64,000 nucleotides of DNA from Piper betle (GCA_033002965.1 JAURVB010014889.1:310001-374000); one strand, 5' to 3'. Counted from the stretch's first letter, positions 1 through 12,760 are shown. Program-made: numbers and translations. Notes: generated by a model from the letters alone, not told the origin.

Positions 1-1688
1 ACGTGAAGTGGCTTAGCTGGGAGGAGCAGCTGCTGCTTTGAGGCAGGACATGATTTGTAATGTCAAAACAAGCATCAAAGCAGGTTTCCTTTCCATTTCC
101 ATGCCACAATTGGGGTCCCCTCTTACGTTCTAACTCCCCAACATGAATATATATCACATTAGTGGAGAAACATATATATATATATATATATATCAAATTA
201 TTATCACATTTAAAGCTAGTTTTTTCTTTCACGAGCCGTTCAGTACGTCGTTTGCTTGGCCAAGAGAGCGCCTCGTGGATAATTCAATCTTATTTTATAG
301 ATGGGTTGTTTTTCCTGAAGCGTATTTTTTTTATAAAAAAGTTTGACGTATAATGATCGTTTGAGTCATCAAAGAGCTCCCTACTCTGTTATGTGATGGC
401 CTTGCACATTACATGTGTACAGTGTATAACGTATATTACGCAACTCTGCAACGCAGTTTTCTTTTTCCAAAGCAACTCGTAGAATTCTAAAGGATTATAA
501 CGTCAATTCCTTACACCACGTTCCTCACACGCTGCCCTATGTGACATTATTTGTGAAATAAGAATAATTAGTATCAATGATAATGGATGTTTTTATATCA
601 GCTATATGAAATATAAATCCTTGAATTGTAAATTAGTTAAATAACGAGACTAATTTTATTTAAGTTATAAAAAATTATAATCAAGTAATGTAATATAGAT
701 AGATGGCCTAGATTTGCAAGTCGCTAATATCCCAATATTAACGGTTACTAATACTTATACTTCTCTTATAAAATTCATTTAATTATTAAACATCTCCTAG
801 TACTATAAATTGTTTGAAGATTATCTATGAATAGATGTGATGCATATATATAATATCTATTTATAGTTATTATTAACATTTAGTATTATTTTCTATTCTT
901 TACGGACACAAGATAAAAAATATATTTTGTATTTCATGATTTTGAACGTTGTTCATATTCGTTCACTAGCTTTTTTGTTTTCGCAGGCAGCTAAGCTCTG
1001 CGGTCCTGTGCAACTTTTCTGCTATCTTCCTTGATTTTATTTCAAAGGTGCAAGAACCTCGTGTTAAGGGTATGTGTCACCTAGACTTACTTCCAATGAA
1101 ACAACTTATAAAAAATCCGTGTATAATTTTTTTGAAATAGACGTATAATTATTCATTTACTAGGAACCTTAATTACTTCATTAATTACTCGAGTAAAAAG
1201 TCAGTAAGGCTTTTAAAGCCAAGCCTAATTAACATGCAACACAACAATTAACAACCTGTTATAAATATCTTTAAACCCTTGAAAGATATTAAAAATATAT
1301 CTTTTCTTTTCCAAAGCTAATTTTACAGTTATTATCATCTTTGAAACCAATAAAGCAGACAAACACTTTTTACTTATACTTCGAATGGCGAGAATTAATT
1401 TACTTACAGCTTGAAGATTTTACCAAGTGGTTTCGGAGACATATAGATATGATCAAACAAAGGGAGTGTTACCGACCAAACATTGTCGGAGACACGGGAA
1501 AATCGATTTCTGAATCCGACAAGGGCGTCGATGATCACTGTCACTACTCACAACCAAGTAGCTCGCGGCTACTACTAGTAGTAGTTGTAGTACACTACAC
1601 TCCATCCTTCCCCTCCATCATCTCCTCCTACCAGAGCCAAGCTCATTCCCTCTCTTCTACCTTCCCCACTTCGCTAGCTTTGTTGCTA
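1..1688. other. AT-rich upstream intergenic region
   Basis: I see no convincing gene here. The stretch is AT-rich with a (TA)n run at about 168-194. The last 100 bases before the subtilase start are CT-rich, as in many plant 5' leaders. An open frame in phase with the subtilase runs back to an ATG at 1341, but the residues before 1689 are low in family similarity and precede the obvious signal peptide, so I treat 1341-1688 as leader. Confidence 0.6.
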
Positions 1689-3996
1689 ATGGCGGCCCTC
1701 TTCTTCTTCTTCACCACCCTTCTTCTCATCCTCTCTCCCACCTCCTCCTCCCTCGACCCGAGCACCTACATCGTCCGACTCCACCCCGATGCCAAGCCAA
1801 CCGTCTTCCCATCCCACGTCCACTGGTACAAGCAGACCCTCCTCTCCGTCTCCCCCTCCAATTCTCCCATCCACGTCTACCACAACGTCCTCCACGGCTT
1901 CGCCGCCCGGCTCACCTCCGCCCAGGCCGACTCGCTCCGTTCCGCCGCTGGCGTCGTCGCCGTTATCCCGGAGCAGATCCGACACCTTCACACCACCCGC
2001 TCCCCCCAGTTCTTGGGGTTGAAAGTCAGTGACAGCTCCGGCTTGCTCGCCGAGTCCGACTTCGGCTCCGACCTAGTCGTCGGCGTCGTCGACACCGGAA
2101 TTTGGCCGGAGAGGCGGAGCTTCCACGACCAGGATCTCGGTCCCGTGCCGGTGAGGTGGAAGGGGAAGTGTGAGTTCCCGGCGGGGGCCTGTAACCGGAA
2201 GTTGATCGGGGCGAGGTTCTTCGCCGCCGGGTACGAGGCCGTAAATGGGCGGATGAACGAGACGTCCGAGTTCCGGTCGCCGAGGGACTCCGACGGCCAT
2301 GGGACGCACACGGCCTCCATCGCTGCCGGCCGGTACGTGTTTGCGGCGTCGACTCTCGGCTACGCCCGGGGTGTCGCCGCCGGGATGGCCCCCAAGGCTC
2401 GCCTCGCCGCCTACAAGGTCTGCTGGCAGGCCGGCTGTTTCGACTCCGACATACTCGCCGCCTTCGACGCAGCCGTCGCTGATGGCGTCGACGTCGTCTC
2501 GCTCAGCGTCGGCGGCGTGGTCGTCCCCTACCATTTGGACGCGATTGCCATCGGGGCGTTCGGCGCGGCGGAGGCCGGCGTCTTCGTCTCGGCCTCGGCG
2601 GGGAACGGCGGCCCGGGCGGTCTGACGGTGACGAACGTCGCGCCGTGGGTGACCACCGTCGGCGCCGGGACCATCGACAGGGCCTTCCCCGCCGACGGCG
2701 AGCTCGGCGACGGCAAGGTCATCGGTGGCATGAGCATCTACGGCGGGCCGGGGCTGCGGCCGGGTAAGTTCTACCCGCTGACCTACGCCGGCAACGAAGG
2801 CAGGGACGGGTACTCGTCGTCGTTGTGCTTGGAGGGCTCCCTCGACCCCTCGTCGGTGAGGGGGAAGATCGTCCTCTGCGACCGTGGCATCAACTCCCGG
2901 GTGGCGAAGGGGAGGTGGTGAAGAAGGCCGGCGGCGTCGGGATGATCCTCGCCAACAGCGTCTTCGACGGGGAAGGCCTCGTCGCCGACTGCCACGTCCT
3001 CCCCGCCACCGCCGTAGGAGCCGCCGCCGGCGACGAGATCCGCCGTTACATTGCCGGCGCCACTGATTCGGCGAGGGCGACCATCCTGTTCCGGGGAACG
3101 CAGCTCGGGGTGCGGCCGGCGCCGGTGGTTGCGTCGTTCTCCGCCCGCGGCCCCAACCCGGAGTCGCCTGAGATTCTGAAGCCGGACGTGGTGGCGCCGG
3201 GGGTGAACATTCTGGCGGCGTGGCCGGACGCCGTGGGGCCGTCGGGGTTGCCGGCGGACAAGCGGCGGACGGAGTTCAACATCCTGTCGGGGACGTCCAT
3301 GGCCTGCCCCCACGTCTCCGGGCTGGCGGCGCTGTTGAAAGCGGCACACTCCGAGTGGTCGCCGGCGGCGATACGGTCGGCGCTGATGACGACGGCCTAC
3401 GTGATAGACAACCGTCGAGAGCCAATGTTGGACGAGTCGACGGGGAACGCGTCCACCGTCTTCGACCACGGGGCCGGCCATGTGGACCCGCAGCGGGCAA
3501 TGGACCCGGGGCTCATCTACGACATCTCCATTAGAGACTACATCGACTTCCTCTGCAACTCCAACTACACCGAGAAGAGCATCCAGGCCGTGACCCGCCG
3601 TCCCGCCGGCTGCAAAGGAGCCCGGCGCGCCGGCCACTCGGGGAACCTCAACTACCCGTCGTTGGCCGTCGTGTTCCAGCAGGAGGGCGGCGGCGGGGGA
3701 AGATGTCGACGCACCTCATCCGGACGGTGACTAACGTGGGGGAGGCCGGGGCGGTGTACACGGCGGCGGTGAGGGCGCCGGAGGGGAGCAGGGTGACGGT
3801 GGAGCCGAGGAGGCTGGTGTTCAGACGGGCGCACCAGAAGCTGAGCTTTTTGGTGAGGGTAGAGGTGGAGGCAGCGCCGTCGCCGGCAAAACTGTCGCCG
3901 GGGAGCTCTAGCATGAAGAGTGGCACGCTTACATGGTCGGATGGCAAGCATTGGGTGACCAGCCCCATTGTTGTCACTTTGCAAGCACCTCTCTGA
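1689..3996 (+). CDS. SBT1.5: Subtilisin-like serine protease SBT1.5, intronless, two 1-bp frameshifts
   Basis: This is a secreted plant subtilase (peptidase family S8A) that would act in the apoplast or cell wall. The ATG at 1689 begins a hydrophobic signal peptide (MAALFFFFTTLLLIL). An I9 propeptide follows, ending near the family sequence HTTRSPQFLGL. Catalytic residues are visible: Asp135 in VVDTGIWPE, His204 in DSDGHGTHTAS, oxyanion Asn306 in SAGNGGPG and Ser537 in GTSMACPHVSG. A PA domain is inserted at about residues 370-460 and a fibronectin-III-like domain closes the protein. The reading frame breaks twice. One G is missing in GGGG at 2909-2912, inside the PA domain (VAKG then EVVKK). 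Another is missing in GGGGG at 3695-3699 (before MSTHLIRTVTNVG). Allowing for both gives about 768 residues, normal for the family. Similarity to Arabidopsis SBT1.5 (At3g14240) is strong along the whole length. The gene is GC-rich, unlike its intron-containing neighbours. As written, the first open frame ends at 2921 without the catalytic serine. Confidence 0.93.
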
Positions 3997-4955
3997 GAAG
4001 AGCACGTTTATTATTATTTAAGGCTAATGGCTTGCCGATCGAAGATGGTGGTGGTTAAGTCTGTGGAGGTGAAGCAATTCTTTGAGAGATAGTAGAGATT
4101 GATCATCATCATATCGTCGTTATACATATGAATTATGAAGAAGAAATGGGACAGTCGTCGAAGCTAATATCTGGATAGCATGGACAGATAAGAATGAGTG
4201 AGCTTGTACAGACAAGGATCAAAGTAAGAGGTATGGTGTGTAAGAGGAATTGAGTAAGGATCAGAGTTCTGACTTTTCGTACTTCACGATGAACAGAAGA
4301 GAGTCGAGACAGTGGAGAGCTGCTATTCGAAGTGTAGAAGATTGGTGAATTTTTAGCAAGTTTTTCTCAATTAGTTAACTCTAGTTATGCGCCTTGATGA
4401 GTCACCATTGTGAACAAGTTGCTCTGAAAAAAGAAAATAGAGATGGAATAGCTGAGGTGACCAAATGGGTTAATTTGAAGGCTTGAGAGTGTCGGAATGT
4501 ATGTTAATCCTTGACTTTTTTGTTCATCTCTAATATTTAATCCTGGACTTTCTTAAAAAAAGGGAGTTAAAATTGTGATCAATACCAAGTACGCATGTAG
4601 CAAAGAGTTAGTGGATGAGAAGAGGTAACTTTGAAAACGGCCGCTCTAAATTAAGGGTTTATGAATTTGGATCCACTAGCTAGCTCTAAGGTAAGTGCAT
4701 CCCTAGTTTCAGTAGCTATCTTATGTTATATCTACTACGTATGATTTGAAATTCGTAACAGGAAAACAGCCTATCGTTGGTGTTAAAATTTCTCAAGCTA
4801 AGCCCTTAAGTCATGAATACGATGATGATCATGAAGATGTTGACGAGGTAGTCCGTTATTCAATTCAATTCAATCAAAGAGACAGACATACAACGCGTAA
4901 TCTGTAACTCCTTTTAAATGTACCTCCACCGAAAGGTTCCAGGAGTCCAGACTCG

Positions 4956-4968
4956 AGAGAAGAGAGAG

Positions 4969-4999
<31 letters not shown>

Positions 5000-5000
5000 T
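4956..5000. repeat. (GA)n microsatellite
   Basis: A purine tract of GA dinucleotides with a few interruptions, in the spacer downstream of the subtilase. Confidence 0.85.
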
Positions 5001-6235
5001 CTGGTTAAAGAACTTGCGATGAAAAGTAGGATAACGCTGTACCCGCTACTGCTTCTTCACCTGGTAGCGACGAGCCGACGAGCAATGGAATACGAGTAGC
5101 TTAGCTAGTCACGGGATGTACTTTCCCGACCAATTTGTTGCTTTTGATTCAAACTTCCATCGGCACTTCTTTCACGTCCACCAAACTTTATTCCTTGATT
5201 CACCCCAAAACCAACAAGTGCCTGTTTATTCAGTGCTTAGACATGCCTCACCAAGATACAAATTATGAAGGAACTAATGCCTCTCCTTCTCGGCCATCCA
5301 CATATGTACCTACCTAACAAGATACAAATTACAATGTGCATCCAAATTAACTGTTCTTTAGCAATTAGCTCAAATTTCAATTTTCATATATATCATTCCT
5401 GCCTGCTATTTGATGCGAATTTCTGGATGGTTTCTGAGCGCCAGGCCACATGGGTAAACAACTTGACTGGAGAGTTTGAAAATTTAGCACATGGGTGAAT
5501 TTGGACCGCTTGTGAGACCAGGAGAGTACATCACATGTTAGCTAATAGCACTGGATTTGGTGTCCGGTCCCATCCTTAACATCTGGGCGCGATGCTACTG
5601 TTCTCATGTGTCTCCCTCTGGAATTCACTTCACCCCCTTGTCCTTCTAATCTACCTACCGTTCGACTTTTAACTTACTAAGAGCCAAAATCTACCCGATG
5701 GTGGATTTATATGGCTGGACCGTGGATTAATTCATGACTGTAATGTAGTTTCTCAGCTTAGCATTTAATCCAACATATATGTACTATGTCCATTTCATTG
5801 ATGATGGAATTACTGAGTAAGATCCCGATTGCCATTCTGTCTAACTGTTGAAATTTTCAAATGAAAGATTGGCGACCTTATTATTTCTTTAATAGATTTC
5901 AAACGTAATGTATAATCCATAAAAAATATATATATAAAGATGTTTTTTACCAGGCCAGCTTTATTTAACTCAGAATTCAGCTCGCATATATCTCATGGTA
6001 AATTATATAATAGGCTTCCAAATTGACTTAAATATATACCTCTCTCGAACCATCTAAAAACAACAGTTTCACCAAAGTGATGCTTAGAATTAATGTCCCT
6101 AATACATTCCTAATTATATTACTTCATTCAATAGACCTTGTTTCCTAATCTGCAATGTCAAAGACTAATCTGCAGGGAAAGATTTGTTGCGTGACTGGGT
6201 AGTGAGTATGGGTGAGGTTGCTTTTCTAAAAAATT

Positions 6236-6306
6236 ATTATTATATAAATAAATAAATATATATATAAATAAATATATATAAAATATATATATATATATAT
6301 ATATAT
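6236..6306. repeat. TA/TAAA microsatellite
   Basis: Mixed TAAA and TA units finishing in a pure TA run. It lies about 540 bases upstream of the ERF-VII start codon. Confidence 0.75.
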
Positions 6307-6847
6307 ACAATTTTATGTATCCCAATAATTCCTTTTGAATATGAATATCATTAGGTCCAAATCTAAAAATCCAATCCGAATCAAACTCACGAGAAGATTA
6401 AGTTTATTTTGTTTACCATTTATATTTCACCGGAACCTATAAAATTTATAATTGATCAGAATTTGATTTGATTGATCAAAATAATATAAATAATATATAT
6501 TAAATATAAAAATAAAAGAAAAAATAACAAATAATATTAATTGAAATAATTTTTAAAAATTTAACTGGCTGAGATCAAATTTGGATTAGATCGCTTTAAA
6601 TTTATATTTGACTTAAATTTTTTTATTATATTACTTATTTTAAAAGTATAAACCCGATCGAAGTGGCTATAAAGCGGTCGAACCTGCCTCAACCCTATCG
6701 CAATTGTTCACACTAACCTAAAAAAGGTTGCAAAGAAAATCCACATTTTTGGTAATTCTAAAAGGAGTCCTCGTGAGAGGGTCCGCCGCCGACCTCTGCA
6801 TTGCTCGCTTCTTTCTTCGTCCCCACCCCACCTCCGGCGATCCGATC

Positions 6848-9170
6848 ATGTGCGGCGGAGGCATCATCTCCGACTTCATCCCCGCCGGCCTCGCCCGCTG
6901 CCGCCGCCGCCTCACCGCCGACGACCTCCGCCCGGGCCTCCACAAGACACCTCCCGGCGTCGGCTCAGACCTCGTCGATGTGGATGAAGAGGAGGACCTC
7001 GACTTCGAGGCCGATTTCCAGGAGTTCCTCCACGAGTTCGACGACGAGGAGCACGACTTCCAACCCTCCCCTTTGGCCAAGGCTTCTTCTTTGATCCCAA
7101 GTATCGCCCTTTCATGGTTATATGTTCTTGCTAAGTTTTGTTTTCTGCTTCATAGCAGCTAAATTTGTTGATGGTATTCTGGAAATTTGTTCTTTTGTCT
7201 GTCTTGTTATTACTGTTTATTGCGGCCTCTATAAAATCTTCTATATGGTTTGTGAGTATCAACATTGTTACCTTGTTGCAGCTAGCAAAATCTCAAACAT
7301 TGGACCTCCTTGACTGTTTAAATGGATTGATTGTAGGTCAAATATTTGTTCTTTTGTTTGTCTATGACTCTAGAGTACTCTATTGCTTCTTCTCTTTATT
7401 TGTTTCTCATGTATCTATGTTGTTACCTTGTTGCTGCTAACAAAACCTCAAACAATGGACCTCCTTTGCTGTTTTAAATAAATTGATACCAGTCTGCAAA
7501 TTTTTTTTCTTCTTTATGTCCAAAGTACTCTGTTGCTGCCTCTTCAAGTCTCCTCTACGTTTTGTTACTTAACATGTAGGTGTTGGTGCTTAATGCTTAT
7601 ATCATTTTTATTTTATTTTCGAATTTTGATCCTTCTGCAATTTTCTTTCCGACTTGTAAGATGTGAAATCATAACTCATAAAAAAAGAGCTAGAGACAGA
7701 TACGAAAGCATAGTTTCTTTTTCAGTTCTTCGTGGTATTTATTTTATTTGCTGAATCTTGATTCCCCATGGATGATAATATATTCATCTCTGCTTTTAGA
7801 AATTGCTGATTGACATTGACATAATGCCAAATCTCATCACTTCTTATGTTCATGCCTTAGCATTTTCATGCGTACTAGAAACCTATACATCATTTTTTTA
7901 TGTGAACATGCAAGCGGAAGATTTGAACATGATTAGATAAGAGTTTAGAGGTTTCTCACGAATGCTTGTCTTATAGAAAGACGATACATGGGGAAAGTTT
8001 CTGTGATGTTCATATCTGTCATCCAATTCCTAAGAATATATTAATTGCATGCATTATTTTTAAAATCATGAAGCAGTAACAAGATATGTATGGTTTCAAC
8101 TCTTTTGTGTTCACTTTAACTATGTCTAATCTTTATACTATAGTGGCCATCTTTCTGATTTGCTAGAGGTTATGTGATACCAATCCTTCTGTGTTATTTA
8201 ACTCGGTGACTACAGATATTCCAGTCTTACTAGCTGCTGATCTTTCACCCGAACTATAAACGCCAGGAATTTCAATTAATTGTCATTGCTGTAGCATTCA
8301 CCTGCTGTATAATTAGTATCACGATATGGCAAAATTGCAGAGAAAGCGACCTACATTAAACCATTTGCTTTTGATGGAGCTGTGGAGAGATCTGCAAAAA
8401 GAAAGAGAAAGAACCAGTATCGAGGTATTCGCCAGCGTCCATAAGGGGAAAATGGGCAGCTGAAATAAGAGATCCAGTTAAGGGGGTGCGAGTCTGGCTG
8501 GGAACCTTCAACACAGCTGAAGAGGCTGCCAGGGCCTATGATGCTGAGGCTCGAAGGATTCGAGGCAAGAAGGCAAAAGTGAATTTTCCTGAGGTTTGCA
8601 ATTCAATGTCCAAAGGTCCTGTGAACATGAAATCAAATTCACGTCCACCACTGGTGAATGTTGCTGTTAGAGGCGTCAATAACTTGAGTAACTTTAAGGA
8701 AGTCAACTCCAAGACATCACAACAAAGCACCTTTCCAGTAATGGTGAACGCTTACAATTTTGGTTCTGCTTTAAACTCTACAGAGGAAATGGAGTTATAT
8801 TCTGATGAAAGAAGCAATGCACTTAAGATCTCTGAGTTTGGTTGGACATTTGAAGCTAAGACTCCATGGTTCTCTTCATATTTTGCTGAACCTTTGGATG
8901 GCTCTGAAGCTGAGTTTGCAGCTGATGAAGTTTCAAAGAAACTGAAGAGAACCGAGGAAGGCATAGTTTCTACTCAAGATAATAGTGCAGTGAAGCTCTC
9001 CGAGGAGGCCTCATATGGTTTGTGGTTGAAGTTGGAGCAAACTCCTAACCTAGTTGAAGACATCAATTTGTCCTTGGAAATTCTAGTTGGTGGGAATTCA
9101 GATCCTTTCTAATGGAACCTTGAAGGATTTCTGGGATTTTGATGAACTTCTCGTGGATGGCAATGTTTAA
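6848..9170 (+). CDS. RAP2.2: Group VII ERF (AP2/ERF) transcription factor, RAP2.2/RAP2.12 type, interrupted
   Basis: This encodes a hypoxia-response transcription factor. Exon 1 (6848-7100) begins [12 protein letters not shown], the N-terminal Met-Cys degron that marks ERF-VII proteins for oxygen- and cysteine-oxidase-dependent turnover. An acidic segment ([16 protein letters not shown]) follows. Exon 2 starts at 8341 after a TTGCAG acceptor; the phases join exactly and give [11 protein letters not shown], a basic stretch KRKRK and the AP2 domain from about residue 111 (YRGIRQRP to [15 protein letters not shown]). The AP2 domain is broken: two extra bases (AA, 8443-8444) turn the expected CCA-TGG into CCA-TAA and shift the frame. 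A second shift lies in the TTT at 9106-9109. One base fewer there would replace the stop at 9110-9112 by a C-terminus ending [14 protein letters not shown] (stop 9168-9170), like the family's conserved LWSFDD-type end. Without these three bases the protein would have 359 residues, the size of RAP2.12 (358). The intron is 1240 bp. Exon structure and family are clear; whether the gene works is not. Confidence 0.88.
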
Positions 9171-10085
9171 CAGAGAGGCTAATCTTTCTGTTTCGTACAT
9201 AAATAATGATGGTAGTGAAAGTGTTCTTTCTGTTTCCATTTGCTTCCATTATCCTGAGTCGTCATTTATGCCTGAATCAAATGACATCTGATTTGGCTTT
9301 CTGTTGACAGAAAACTGTTGCTGGTAGGTACTGAAGGCGAAGCAACATTTGCGCCAGTGAAAAACTGGTTGCAAGTTAGGTTGTTGCTGTCCTGATCGTG
9401 TAGTGAGCTTGGTTCTTGATGGACACGACGGTTGTGGTTCTTGCTCTTCTGAACATGTACTAACAGCCTTGGTTCTTGTTTTTGCCTTGGAATTCATTCA
9501 GTGTAAAACATTAGACGTGGATCTTTTTAGGCAAAGAACCTTATTATTAATATATGATTCGATAAGTGGTAAAGGGAGCAGCTAATTTGGTTGACCATAG
9601 CGACGATTTTCTTCGGATCTTGTCTCGTGTCAGTACTCGTTACTTCGGTTAAGGTTAGACACATTACCTTCTTTATAGGGTCACCATCGTTTTCAGTTTA
9701 AGATATTATTGACTTAATGATACAGGCTATACTACAGAAAGTTTCGACAATTTTTTATACTAAATATTAGAATTTCTGATGCTAACATTGTTCGCTTCTG
9801 CATTATGCATCGAATGAAAATGAATTTTTGAAGGACCCAATAATAGTGGCGAAAATACATTATGCAACAGCTTCTGCTCATTGTTTTCCAACTCGAAGTT
9901 CTAGCTCCTTCATCAGATGGTCGTTGAAAAACCATGGGACAATGAATCTAAACATGCAATGTTATCAATGCGATAATACGGACGGCAGTAGAACTGACAG
10001 ATTGGCTTTATTAACAGTGTACATACAAAGAAATAATCATCATGAACTGTGTGATATGTACAATGGGAGCTTTATATACTGAAAC
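9171..10085. other. Convergent intergenic region, ERF-VII and CFS1 3' ends
   Basis: Spacer between two convergent genes, presumably holding both 3' UTRs. I see no further coding sequence or clear repeat. Confidence 0.5.
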
Positions 10086-12011
10086 CTAACACTCGAGCTT
10101 TGGTAAAGCTAGCGTTGAATACAGATCTTGCAAAGCTGAATACAAGGGTGCTGCGGCTCTCGGACTCTCAACCATCCCCAGGAGTATATCATTGGTTGTA
10201 AGATACGGGTCACCATAAAAACGTAAATTGGTATCTATCCTCGTTGCAACAAAATTTCCTTCCAAAGAAACCCCAACAAAGGCACCTGCAATTCGTTATA
10301 AAATCCACAATTTCAGCACCACAATTTTTTTTAAAAATAATACATAACCAGGCCGGCAGATTAATGTTATTCCTATTATTTTTTCCATAAATTATTTTAA
10401 TCAAAATTTCATTAACATTTACCACATTATTTATAAAAAAATATATTGCTTAGGAAAAAGAAAATCCCGAGTATCTCAAATTAATGAAATTCATCCCTAT
10501 TAACAGATAGCAAGTTAAAAAACTACAAATAACGCATACACCGAACAGGTTGATAATGTACCTTTGCTGCTGCTGTATGTGTAGCACATTCCTGATCCCC
10601 TATCACCAGCTCGAAGATCAGCCTCCACAACTCTGCCCAGAGGTCCAGCAGCGACACCTAACCCAGCACCAAGAGAAAAATGCATTCGGCTACAAAATGT
10701 TTTGACAGCTTTTAAATCACGAAGAACTATGACAAAATCAGTCAAACCGCCTCCAATCTACAAATGAAAAGATAAAATGGCTGAAACATAATTTGACAAC
10801 ATGTAACGTGATCTAAACACTAAAAATTTGTTTCAATAATAAAGTAAGAGTATTGAATGAGACAATGATTCCATTGTCATTCATTATCGTGTCTTCTACG
10901 ATTCAATCTAATTCCTGCAGCACATTATAGTATTTTGCATAATACTTTTGCTGACTCTACCTGTGCACCCCACCCAAGTCCAAGAGAAAGGATAGCTGAA
11001 GGAGCTGACCAAGAACCATCTGACCTTCTAACCACAACCAATCCTGTGCCAACTTTGTAAGTCATAAGTACCCCTGCTTTGGCAACAGTCAAAATTGCTA
11101 ATCCATTTGCACCATTAAGGACAGCTTGGGGAATGGACTTCTCAGGATTTAACAAGCCAATCTGTATGACAAAGAATAAGTGGGGAGTTGAGAGATCAAA
11201 GCCTGCACTGCGTATAGCAATCAATGACCTCTATTGAAAAACAAACCTTGCAGTAACTCCTCAACGTATTAGCTGTTTTGTATATCTCTTGTTCCATTGA
11301 CAAACCCACGGGCATATTGAGCCAACTTCTCATAGAAGTCCAATCCATCACATCATGTTTTGCCGCCTGCACGGCATTGCTGATAGAGTTGATTAATACG
11401 CCTTGTAAAGGATCAAGCCTGTCATAGCAAGCATCACAAACTCTTTGTGGATCTCTTTCTCTGAACTTGGCAGGTAATAAACATCTCCCTTTTGTGCAAG
11501 CCCTACAGAAAATGGCACCGCAGAAACGACAATGGTGCCTACCACGAGTTAAAGGTGTAAAAGGAGCATTACATTGCATACAGGCTGTGGAAACACTGTC
11601 TGGAAGCCAATCAGGGGGCTCTGCTTCCAGTATGGCTTTATGAACTCCATAGCTCATACCAAATGGCTCAAATAACGGTGGGGCACTAGGAATATAAACT
11701 GATGGATGCAAAAAACAATCTCCATTCTTTTCAGGCCCCAGGAAAGTCGTATCTGATACAGCGTTTTGTAAATTCTGAGCGGCAGTATGACCGTTAGTCC
11801 GCCTTAATAAAATCGCAATAATGCCACTCAAAACATTTTTTAAGTTTACTTGGGGAGAAGCCCTAATAAGTTGCTTTTGAGACGAGCTAGAATCATTTAG
11901 CAATTCTCCATCAAGAAAATCTGTTTCATCAACAAACTCCCTGAGATGATCCTGTTTCAAAGGTTTTGGAACTGAACAGGATGTGACAGACTCGTCAGGG
12001 GCATCCCACAT
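10086..12011 (-). CDS. CFS1: FYVE and SYLF domain protein, CFS1-like
   Basis: Four exons on the minus strand: 12011-11247, 11161-10961, 10757-10562 and 10285-10086 (stop TAG at 10086-10088). All junctions are GT-AG and all phases fit, giving 453 residues with no frame break. Residues about 132-198 are a FYVE zinc finger, with the WLPD motif, the basic RHHCRFCG motif (158-165) and the expected cysteine pairs; this fold binds phosphatidylinositol 3-phosphate on endosomes and autophagosomes. Residues about 256-440 form a SYLF (YSC84-like) domain, a lipid- and actin-associated module. In Arabidopsis this architecture is found in CFS1 (At3g43230) and At1g29800; CFS1 is reported to act in autophagosome maturation. 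An in-frame TAG upstream of 12011 supports this ATG. A good splice donor at 12631 (AACAG then GTGAGG) suggests a 5' UTR intron, whose acceptor I could not fix. Confidence 0.93.
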
Positions 12012-12760
12012 ATTGAACTCACAAGCTGCCTCCTCAGTCTAGTCTCATGTTCTTCTTCTTAAGGTTACAAAGTGAGGAATATGACACACGCTCATCCTCC
12101 ATCAACCAGTAAGACTTGAGATCGCCTCAACCAGTATTATCTGCCCACAATAGTATGGCCCGGTTTAGATTTTAAAAAAAAGAAAAAAGGTAAATTTTGC
12201 TCAATCTTAAAATTATATATATATATATTTATAAACATAATTTACATAGATTGTGAAGGTTTTCTCATCAACGAATTCACAAGAGATATGTAGAGCATAC
12301 TTTTCACAACGACAAAAATTTGAGCAATCACTTCCTCCACCGAATAAATTAAAGGAAACACAGCTCTAACTCGAATCGCCTTCCAAAAAATTCAACATAT
12401 AATCGGGCACATAAAGACAATAAAACAACAAACGTAACCCGAACATAAAAAGCAAGAACGACTGTTCAGAACCTATTCCAACATACAACAAGACACAAAA
12501 ATATAATCAATGCTTTCATCAACATAAGAGACAAAAGACAATCGTTGAATCTCGTCGGAATTTCGCGAAAAGATCTCTTCCCGTATAAGATTGCTACGAG
12601 ATTAATCAGGGAAAAGGAATCAGAACCTCACCTGTTCTGGGTCCCTCCTATTTCGCCGCCGCCGCCGGTGGTGCTTCTCGCCGGAGATGGATGGGAGGGA
12701 AGAGCCGATTAGGGTTGTTGATCGGAAGAAGGGGTAATCGGATGCCGTCCTGTTTGGTCA
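12012..12760 (-). promoter_or_regulatory. Probable CFS1 5' UTR with intron and promoter-proximal GC-rich leader
   Basis: A GC-richer patch at about 12632-12720 ends at a consensus donor on the minus strand at 12631/12632 and would be the first, non-coding exon. The rest up to the ATG at 12011 would be mostly intron. This is inferred from composition and a splice site only. Confidence 0.4.

Larger units (their letters stand above)
3997..6847. other. Intergenic region between SBT1.5 and ERF-VII
   Basis: No gene is recognised. It holds the subtilase 3' region, a (GA)n tract at about 4956-5000 and a very AT-rich stretch at 6225-6720 with a TA/TAAA run at 6236-6306. The AT-rich block ends about 130 bases before the ERF start codon. 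Its right edge carries GC-richer sequence (about 6650-6715) that looks like the end of a degenerate DNA transposon, but I could not pair its ends. Confidence 0.5.

Noticed and set aside
1341..1688. N-terminal extension of the subtilase to the ATG at 1341
   Set aside because: The extension has no family similarity and would place the signal peptide internally; the ATG at 1689 fits a normal subtilase.
2783..3637. A 284-codon minus-strand frame over the subtilase
   Set aside because: An antisense shadow of a GC-rich coding region with no family similarity.
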